Below, piece by piece: positions 56,432 through 64,000 of a DNA stretch of 64,000 nucleotides. The notes beneath the pieces are model-generated. The model was not told the DNA's origin. It worked only from the letters and a program-made list of their open reading frames with translations, and did no database searches. The stretch comes from Dryas octopetala. Lineage: Eukaryota; Streptophyta; Magnoliopsida; Rosales; Rosaceae. Numbering within the stretch: the stretch's first letter is position 1; the number at the start of each line of letters is the position of its first letter. A program made the translations under genes and the position numbers. The DNA is taken from contig OY992839.1 of assembly GCA_963921425.1 (NCBI GenBank), positions 14,549,409-14,613,408 of the forward strand, read 5' to 3'.

Positions 56432-57905
56432 TGATTAGGACAATTGCTTTGAAAAATTATTTGGATGCTGGCTCTATCGTCTCTCTGATCACCATTGCAG
56501 AGTGGCTTAAGTCGAGGGCAGTTCACGAGGTTGGCAGAAAAGTTCCTTGTGATTTTCCAACGTTTATTCACTTGATTAGTGAATTAATCCATCTTTTATG
56601 AAAATATTTAACAAAAGACCTCATTGCATTTTCATCTTGGTTTTATTTTGATGAAGCCACTTCTGTGCATTATCTGATAAACCGAATTATAATAAATGAA
56701 AATGTTATTGAAGGGCTGAATGAATTCTAATTATATATCACAGACAGTCAAACATCTGCAATGACATGCCATTATCACCATTTTAATTAGAAAGGTCAAT
56801 CATTAAAAATTGTAAAATTTGATCATGTTATATATGTCCTCAGGCAAAATTAGCGATGTCATCGTTGATGAACATGGCCCTTCAAAAAGCAGTCTTAGCA
56901 GAAACTGGAAAAGTTGTGGATGTTGATGAGGTCAATTTGAACACAATTCTTGCAGTCAAGGCTGGTGAAGTTGTACGTACCGATTGATGGAATAGTTGTT
57001 GAAGGCAAAGGTGGAGTGGATGAGAAGACACTAACAGGAGAGTCCTATCCAGTTGCCAAAGAAAAGGACTCCACTGTTTGGGCTGGCACTATAAACCTCA
57101 ATGGTAACATAAATATGGCTCCCTCTATTTGTGGATGAATAAATAATTTATTTTTATGTTAAATTCTTTTCTGACATATTTTGGTTTTTCTAGGTTATAT
57201 TAGTGTGAAAATGGCTAAATTTGTGGAAGAGGCTCAAAACAGAAAATCCAGAACTGAGAGATTCATTGATAAATGTGCAAAGTTTTATACCCCAGGTCAG
57301 TCCACTTTTTATTTTCCATAAATTTCCTAGAAGTTATGTCACCACTAACTTCCATATGCTCTTTTCCACTAATTAACCACTTCCCCCTATCTTTTGAGTA
57401 CCAAAGAGAGTGCAAATGGTTCAATTCATTCATTTCCTGGTATTGTTTTGCGGCAGTTCTAGTCATATCCGTTTCTGTTGCGGTGATTCCTGCTGCATTA
57501 CATGTTCATAACTTGAACAAGTGGTTTCACTCAGCCTTGGTTTTTTTGGTAAGCGCATGTCCATGTTCTCTCCTCTTCTCTACGCCGGTTGTGACTTTCT
57601 GCACACTTAAAAAGGCAGCAACATCTGGTCTATCTTCTAATCAGAGGGGGTGACTACATTGAGACTGTTGCTGAAGTGTGATAGAATTTGAGCATCCAAC
57701 CCAAAACCAATTGACTATGGTGGAGAGGCCCAAGACCTTGTATGCTAAGCTTAGTTTTCCGATGTGGGACATTGCTCCACATTACTCTCAACAAAGTGAA
57801 GATTATGGCTTTTGACAAAACTGGTACAATAACAAGTGGTGAATTTGTGGTGATGGATTTTCAGTCTCTTCGTGATGACATTAGCTTGAACACACTACTT
57901 TACTG
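56432..57905 (+). pseudogene. heavy-metal P1B-type ATPase (HMA2/3/4-like) pseudogene, internal fragment
   Basis: The family pumps Zn/Cd/Pb out of the cytosol. Exon remnants are 56432-56529 (LDAGSIVSLITIAEWLKSRA), 56844-57103 ([43 protein letters not shown]), 57194-57295 ([20 protein letters not shown]), 57457-57678 (HNLNKWFHSALVFLVSACPC, the metal-site CPC), and about 57793-57905 ([10 protein letters not shown], the phosphorylation motif). Defects: a 4-bp duplication (GTACGTAC near 56971-56978), about a dozen residues missing after NGYISVK, a frame break at NQRG, and a ~114-bp insert before the DKTGT motif. N-terminal metal-binding and C-terminal ATP-binding exons are absent. It is cut at the right by the copia element. 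Confidence 0.9.
57679..57792. repeat. ~114-bp repeat-like insert in the HMA pseudogene
   Basis: Lies between the codons for IETVAEV and [10 protein letters not shown]. It contains CCAACCCAAAACCAATTG, GAGGCCCAAG and CCGATGTGGGAC, phrases I associate with a widespread plant retroelement end. Part of it could be a corrupted intron. Confidence 0.5.
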
Positions 57906-58030
57906 GTAAAGACTACAACTCTATTCATCAAAATGTTAAAAAAACACACACACAACTCTGTTTCACCTTCTTGAAATTTTGATTTATCCCAACATAAAGG
58001 ATGCTGAAAAATGCAACATAAAATTGTATG

Positions 58031-58217
58031 TGTTGTAAAATATGTAGAGATTAGGGTTTTTGGAAAAGAGGAGGCAGAGAGAATATATTAGTCGTCATCT
58101 TATTCATCTTATAAATATCCTTATATAGAGGTAGGGTTTACTAGGTTTAGAATATTTACTAGTATGCCCCTACAACTAATTACAGGAATAGCCACATATA
58201 ACAATATATTTACAACA
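58031..58217 (-). repeat. short 3' LTR (187 bp) of the minus-strand copia element
   Basis: Ends TGTTGTAAA / TTTACAACA form a perfect 9-bp inverted terminus. On the element's strand the LTR is preceded by the polypurine tract CCAAGGGGAAG (58218-58228), and a TATA-like CTATATAAGG lies inside. 187 bp is short for an LTR of a pol-bearing element. Confidence 0.85.
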
Positions 58218-58272
58218 CTTCCCCTTGGATATTCCATGTCATTAGTGTTGTCTCTGCTATGCGCTTCTAAGT

Positions 58273-58663
58273 TGCCTCGTTAAAACCTTGCCAAGTAATA
58301 AAAACCCTGTGGGAACAAAAACAACCCTGGTCGAAGGAAAAAGAGTGCAACGCGCATGAGTGTGGAGTAGTCGCATCAGAACCTCGAAAGTAGGTGAAGT
58401 CATATCTTCTGGATCATAAGCAAATAGTATGTCAATGGGAGCGGGGTGCATTAGAGTTGCTACACCAAAACCTTGCCCGGTAAACCCAATGGGAAAAACC
58501 CGTGGTCGAAGGGAAAAGATGAGCAAATGCATATATATCAGATCAACACATCTTCAGGATGTAGTATGAGTAGGGTGACCATGCCAAGATGTGCCTCATT
58601 AAAACCTTGCCAGGTAACAAAACCCAATGGGACAAAATAACCCTGGACGAAGGACAAAAGAGT
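58273..58663 (-). repeat. three spaced repeats in the copia 3' non-coding region
   Basis: Three ~70-bp units (about 58273-58345, 58456-58521 and 58590-58663) each contain, on the element's strand, CCTTCG(A/T)CCA-GGGTT, then CCCA(T/C)-GGGTTT, then GGCAAGGTTTT. They lie between pol and the LTR. Two further GGGGGAG polypurine motifs are at about 58695-58715. Confidence 0.85.
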
Positions 58664-58724
58664 ACACGATGGTCAAGCGAGTATGCTTCAGGATACTCCC
58701 CCTAATGTCGACTCCCCCTGAAGA

Positions 58725-61700
58725 CTACATACTAGGTAAATCAGCCAATCTACGCAACCCAATACCTCGAACATGCATCAAGAACGTGGACTTTGGCAGT
58801 GACTTGGTAAAGAGGTCTGCATGGTTGTCTTGAGATCTGATCTGCTTGACTTCAATCATCTGATGCTCTTGTTGCTGTTGATTGAAGAAGAACTTCGGTA
58901 CAATATGCTTGGTGTTGTCTCCTTTGATGAAATCTGTCTTCATCTGCTGGATGCAAGCGGCATTATCCTCATAGATAATCGTTGGTTCATCAGTGGTGGA
59001 ATTCAGCCCACACGTAGTTCGAACATGCTTGGAAACTGCTCTTAGCCATATACATTCACGAACTGCTTCGTGAAGGGCTAGAATCTCAGCATGATTCGAA
59101 GAGGTAGCAACAAAGGTCTGTTTCGTAGACCTCCAAGATATTGTTGTATTCTCAATGGTAAAGACATAACCAGTTTGAGAACGCGCCTTATGCGGGTCTG
59201 ATAGATACCCTGCGTCAGCATATCCAAAAGGCGGGCATCATTCCGAGGATCGAGGGGGTTCGATTCATTCCTTGATGCGTAGCTAGGGATAGAATAAGCC
59301 CATATCCGTCGTACCTCTAAGGTGGCGGAAAATGTCTTTTATGCCATTTCAGTGGCGGCGTGTTGGCGCAGAGCTACATCTAGCTAACAAGTTCACAACG
59401 AATGATATGTCCGGTCTAGTACATTGAGACAAGTACAATAATGCGCCTATTGTACTTAGATATGGGACTTCTGGTGCCAATATCTCTTCGTTATCATCTA
59501 CGGGATGAAACGGATTATTCTTAGGATCTAGACAACGGACGATCATGGGCGTGCTAGAAGGCTTCGCTTTATCCTCATTAAAGTGCCTTAACATCTTCTG
59601 GATGTAATTCGATTGATGGACCAAAATTCCATCTGCACGGTGCTCGAGCTCCAGGCCGAGACAGAAGTTCGTTCTCCCAAGATCTTTCATCTCGAATTCC
59701 AACTTCAGGTGTTTAGTTGTTTACTTGATCTCTTCAAGAGTACCAATTAGATTCATGTCATCGACATAAACAACTACAATAGCAAAGCCGGAACTTGTTC
59801 TTAATAAACACGCAAGGGCATAGAACATTATTCACATATCTCATCCCGATCAAATACTCACTTAGACGGTTATACCACCTCCGTCCAGATTGTTTCAATC
59901 CATAAAGTGAACGCCTCAAACTAATGGAGAGCGTGTTCCGTGGTCTGGAACTATTTGCATCGGGTGTCTTAAGTCCTTCGGGAACTTTCATATATATCTC
60001 TGTATCAAGATCCCCATAGAGATAAGCAGTGACCACATCCATAAGCTGCATACTCAGTTTTTCGGAAACTACCAAACTGATAAGGTAGTGGAACGTTATG
60101 ACGTCCATTACGGGGGAATACTCTTCCTCGTAATCAATCCCAGGGCGTTGAGAAAATCCTTCCGCCACTAGACGAGCCTTGTATCTCACAATCTCGTTTT
60201 TCTCATTACGCTTCCTTACAAATACCCATTTAAATTCTACAGGTTTAACATGGGGAAGGTGTAGGAACGACAGGCCCAAACACCTTTCTCTTTGTCAAGG
60301 AATCTAATTCGACCTGGATTGCTTCTTTCCATTTTGGACAGTCGTCTCGACGTTGACATTCATCAATAGAGTGAGGTTCGATGTCATCGCTAGTTATGAT
60401 TTCGGTAGCTACCGCGAATACAAATATATCATCGATGATAATCTCGTTTCGATTCCAGAGCTCACTTAAGCATGCATAATTTATAGAGATCTCTATGTTC
60501 TCGAGAGTGGGTTCTAACGTTGGAGCGTCCCCCAACGTCGTCTCTTCTGGGACGGACCCATAATCCGAAACTATTTCGTGAGATGGATCGATTGAGATCG
60601 CGATGTCAAGGGGACTCATTTGTGCCAAATGTATCCTCTTCCGGGGATAAGAGTCCATCGAACCTAGTGGTCAACCTCACTTCTGGGCAGGGACATATGA
60701 CTGGTTAGCCACTATTGTTGTACCTCGTCCATCTGGGACGACACGTCCTCCTAGGACGACACGTCCTTCGGGGACAGATATCCTTGCAGGCACATTTGCA
60801 GCAGGTATATGTGATCTCGTCACTTTAGCTAGATCAGAGAATGCGTCTGGCATATTATGAGTTATACTCTGTAGATCTAGAATTCTCCGCACTTCACTAT
60901 CACATTGTGCGGTTCGGGGATCGAGATGAGACATAGTGGGGACATTCCACGTCAATTCAAGTCGTTCTTCAGGAACGGTGACGTTCATATCTCCCCCTAA
61001 CGGCGGGAAGACTGTCTCATCAAAGTGACAATCCGCAAATCTAGCGGTAAAGAGATCGCCTATCAAGGGCTCTAAAAAGCGTATAATGGATGGGGATTCA
61101 TAATCGACATATATGCCCATCGTTCGTTGAGGACTCATTTTGGTACGTTGTAGCGGCGCAACTGGCACGTAAACTGCATACCCAAATACGCGTAAGTACG
61201 AAACGTCAGGTTCGTACCCAGTCATCAGCTGTAACGCGGAGTAAGGTTGGGTAGCAGTGGGCCTCAACCGGACCAACATGGCTGCATGCAAGATTGCATA
61301 GCCCCACGCAGAAATTGGAAGCTTGGTGCGCATAACCAAGGTTCGTGCGATCATTTGTAATCTTTTAATGAACGCTTCTGCGAGACCATTCTGGGTGTGA
61401 ACATGGGGAACTCGATGTTCAACATTAATCCCTAGGGGCATGCAATAATCATCGAAAGTTTTCGATGTAAACTCTCCGGCATTATCAAATCTTCTGGACT
61501 TTATAGGATAATCCGTGTGGTGAGCCTTCTGGGCGAGAAGTTTAGCAAAAACAGCGTTTCTTGTGGACAATAGTGTAACATGTGATCACTTTGTCGATGC
61601 ATCAACCAAAACCATAAAATATTTAAATGGTCCGCATGGTGGTTGGATAAGTCCACAAATATTCCCTTGTATCCTTTGCAGGAAAAGGATGGAGTCTTTA

Positions 61701-63531
61701 CTAGTCTTTGCATATGATGGTCTAGTATTCAACTTTCTAAGTGAGCAAGTTTGGCATACTGTGTCACTAAACACAAGATCCTTATTAGTAAGAGGATGCC
61801 CGTGTGATGAATTGAGGATACGGTGCATCATACTTTGACCTGGGTATCCCAACCGGTCATGCCATAGAAAGAAACTGCTCGAATTGGTTAACTTCTGGTT
61901 AACTATGTGATTGGCCTCAATCGATCTAATGGTGGTCATATAAAGACCGCTCGATAGGCATTTCAATTTCTCCAATGTACGCTTCTGGCCATACAAATTG
62001 GAGGTTATGCAAAGATATTCCACTCCATTTTCCTCAGTGGTTTCAACGTGATAACCGTTGGCTCGAATATCCTTATAACTCAACAACGTTCTTCTGGAAC
62101 TTGGAGAATATAAGGCCTCATTAATGGTAATTCAGTACCATTGGACAACATAAAAATGGGCTTTGCCATGGCCCTCTATCAGGTTGGATTGGCCTGATAT
62201 GGTTGTCACAGAGGTATGAGTAAGCAATAAGTTTGAAAAATACTTCCGATCTTGAAGTATGGTGTGCGTAGTAGCACTGTCTGCCAGACAACAAACTTCC
62301 CCACTAAACATGCTTATTCATAAATTTAATTCAATAGATCACATGTATGAAAATAACTTAATTGAATTAAATAATATTCGAGCATAACCAAATTTCCAAA
62401 ACAAATAATCCAAATCATAAATCACCAAAATAATCTGAATAAGAAAAACATTATTCAGAAAATAAATACGGCACAAGCGCCGATCATATCCATGTCATCG
62501 AGTTTCTAGTCCTCGAAGTGTCCAGTAGCAGTCTAGAAATCAGTGACCTCTAAGGTGGTATCCATAGGAAATGATCCCTCAACGAGATTGGTCTCTCGAG
62601 TTCCGCGACTGGCGTGATACTCATTTACAGCTTGCGCTGATGCACGGCAGGTGCGGGACCAGTGATCAGTTCCTCCACATCGGTAACAGAGATCATTCTG
62701 ATTCTGATTCTGGTGGCGACGGGCTGGACCAGTGTTCCTCTCATTTCGAGTTCTTAGGGCCGGGGGACCGTGGTTTCTACCACGTGGGCCATGGCCACGT
62801 TGGCCTCCGTCATACAGGCCATTCCTCTGAGAACCTTTCCTTCCATATCTCGGGCGGTCAGACTTTGTGCCCTTTCCATGACCTCGGTATCATCTTTCGC
62901 GGTTTGAATCGCGATAAGTAACAGCGTTTGCTTCAGGCAATGGTGCTGCTTTAGTACCGACAGGTCGGGCTTGATCATTTCTCATTAATAAGTTGTTGTT
63001 CTTTTCAGCGAGCAACAGAGTGGTGATCAATGCCGAGAACTTGGTAAAATTCCTCTCCCTGTATTGTTGCTACAGGACCAAACAGGAGGCAGGGAAGGTG
63101 GAGAAAGTCTTCTCCAATAGGTCAGCTTCGGTGAGCTCCTCCCCACAAAATTTGAGGAGCGACCGGATCCGGCAGATCTCCGAATTATACTCATTCACGG
63201 ATTTGAAATCCTGGAAACGAATGTTCTGCCAATCATGTCTTGCTTCAGGCAAGAAAATGGTCTTTTGATGGTCAAACCGCTCTTCCAGAGCAACCCAAAG
63301 AGCTCGTGGATCCTCTTCAGCGAGGTACTCAACTTGGAGTGCTTCCTCCATATGCTTCCTAATGAAGATCATGGCACTTGCCTTAAGAGATTCTGCGACA
63401 ACATTGTCTGCATTGATTGTCGATCTCATCTTCTTGGCAGTCAAATGAAGCTTAACATCTTGAGTCCACTTTAGATAGTTTCTTCCGGAAACTTCCAAAG
63501 CGACGAAATCAAGCTTGTTGAGATTTGACAT
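58725..63531 (-). pseudogene. disrupted gag-pol of the minus-strand copia element
   Basis: The gag frame starts MSNLNKLDFVALEV (63531). A TAG replaces a Gln codon at about 63070-63072. The zinc knuckle CYRCGGTDHWSRTC is at about 62660-62700. Protease ADSATTH lies near 62270-62290. GAG-pre-integrase WHDRLGYPG is near 61850. An in-frame TGA sits after LVDAST(K) at 61586-61588. Integrase carries DNAGEF and the QNGLAEAF block. RT has KARLVAEGFSQ and YGLKQS, with a frameshift just before the YVDD box near 59760. RNase H contains the ATSSNHAE block, and the C-terminus DNHADLFTKSLP ends at 58725. No functional polyprotein can be made from this copy. Confidence 0.9.
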
Positions 63532-63540
63532 TCTTTGGTT

Positions 63541-63907
63541 GAAAGGAACAAATAATCATGATTAGTGCTTCGGGCAATAATATTCATAAATAATAAATAA
63601 GAACTTCAAGTTTTATAACATGGTATAGACATGTAAAATCTACTGGTTTTATCATGTATGGTGAAATTATAAAGGAAACTTCAAGTTCCTTATATGGCAT
63701 TATTGAAGCTACAGGTTCAATATTTATGTATGAACTACTGGTTCATTAATTACCTGCAATTTCTACACATATATTCTAGTGCAAAAATTTAAACAAGTAA
63801 AATATTCATATACCCAAGTAGAACAAAAAAATATCACAAAATTGTTTGAATAAAAGTTTCTAGCACTTAAGGTATATATATTAAACGGTTTGCATACTAA
63901 CAATAAA
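63541..63907. other. 5' leader of the copia element or its flank, with short recurring motif
   Basis: AACTTCAAGTT or variants (AACTACTGGTT, AAGCTACAGGTT, TCTACTGGTT) recur near 63602, 63638, 63677, 63707 and 63736. No primer-binding site or LTR was identified, so the element's 5' boundary is unresolved. Confidence 0.45.
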
Positions 63908-64000
63908 CTATCAGCAGCACAGTGGTTAAGGTGCACTCTTGGTACCCAAGAGGTCCTGGGTTCAAACCCCAGGCATGACAAGAATTAACATCTCATTTTT
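63908..64000 (+). mobile_element. tRNA-derived SINE-like head, continuing past the window
   Basis: Box A-like AGTGGTTAAGG (near 63920) and box B GGTTCAAACCCC (63959-63970) are spaced as in tRNA genes. CTGGG-TTCAAAC-CCCAG forms a perfect T arm, and CTCTT-GGTACCC-AAGAG a perfect anticodon-like arm (TAC). The acceptor stem does not pair, and the sequence runs on without a terminator, which argues for a SINE and against a tRNA gene. Confidence 0.5.

Larger units (their letters stand above)
58031..63540 (-). mobile_element. degenerate Ty1-copia retrotransposon, minus strand
   Basis: Reading right to left: gag (63531-about 62560), protease (near 62310), integrase (about 61650-60970), reverse transcriptase (60280-59349), RNase H (about 59260-58725), 3' non-coding repeats, polypurine tract and a short 3' LTR (58031-58217). 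It is inserted just beyond the last recognisable HMA exon. The 5' LTR is not within the window. Several stops and frameshifts disable it. The order INT-RT makes it copia; I do not assign a lineage. Confidence 0.9.

Noticed and set aside
58257-58532. 91-aa minus-strand frame
   Set aside because: It runs through the copia 3' non-coding repeats and resembles no retroelement protein.
63908-63980. Genuine tRNA-Val (TAC) gene
   Set aside because: T and anticodon arms pair, but the acceptor stem does not and no T-rich terminator follows; SINE head preferred.
1-64000. CRISPR arrays, operons, ribosome-binding sites, phage or plasmid modules
   Set aside because: The sequence is plant nuclear DNA; spaced repeats found are LTR, MITE or tandem repeats and lack CRISPR regularity.

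Overview
The window is nuclear DNA of a flowering plant, probably a woody eudicot. It has spliced genes with GT-AG introns, a plant CC-NB-ARC-LRR gene, a chloroplast-type DEAD-box helicase of the RH39 kind, S-protein homologues, Ty1-copia retrotransposons, CACTA and hAT-type DNA transposons and many MITEs, in AT-rich sequence. The style of the genes and repeats is compatible with Rosaceae, but that is an impression and not a demonstrated placement. There is no prokaryotic sequence.

Layout. 1-5663 is the 3' part of a Sirevirus-type Ty1-copia element: an open pol frame, a run of polypurine motifs, then the 3' LTR. 5664-8183 holds decayed repeats: an older LTR remnant, a minus-strand CACTA transposase remnant and a minus-strand HMG-box pseudogene. 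8242-10122 is a TIR element with CAGTGTTTTCA ends, into which a 1,073-bp hAT-type element (8615-9687) inserted and left a perfect 8-bp target duplication. 10445-11574 is a solo LTR with a 5-bp target duplication. 14928-19292 is a single-exon CNL resistance-type gene. 20540-25426 is a non-autonomous CACTA transposon with matching TIRs and an ATA target duplication. It carries a minus-strand coiled-coil reading frame and a captured, spliced fragment of ribosomal protein L35, and is itself invaded by another element at 23772-24966.

27489-29036 is an intact three-exon 2-oxoglutarate/Fe(II) dioxygenase (AOP1-like). 29037-32427 is repeat-rich and includes a 429-bp foldback MITE. 32428-39990 is a complete nine-exon RH39-like DEAD-box helicase with a 4 x 8-residue repeat in its tail. 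40551-40829 (minus) is a small single-exon plant gene of unknown function. 40893-46600 is repeats and LTR-like debris.

46680-53412 is a tandem array of three S-protein-homologue (SPH, plant self-incompatibility S1 family) copies: the first broken by a 4-bp insertion, the second by one premature stop, the third intact. 54170-55960 is a MITE-like repeat split by a second copy of the element seen inside the CACTA. 56432-57905 is a truncated heavy-metal P1B-ATPase (HMA) pseudogene. From 58031 to about 63540 lies a degenerate minus-strand Ty1-copia element with a very short 3' LTR, and the window ends in a tRNA-derived SINE-like sequence.

The apparently functional genes are the CNL, the dioxygenase, RH39, the small minus-strand gene and SPH copy 3. 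They look like unrelated neighbours and not a pathway. Most of the window is a nested mobile-element landscape. I found no convincing undescribed multi-gene system; the most interesting items are the altered CNL switch motifs, the gene-capturing CACTA, the SPH array with its filled and empty insertion sites, and the nested hAT elements.
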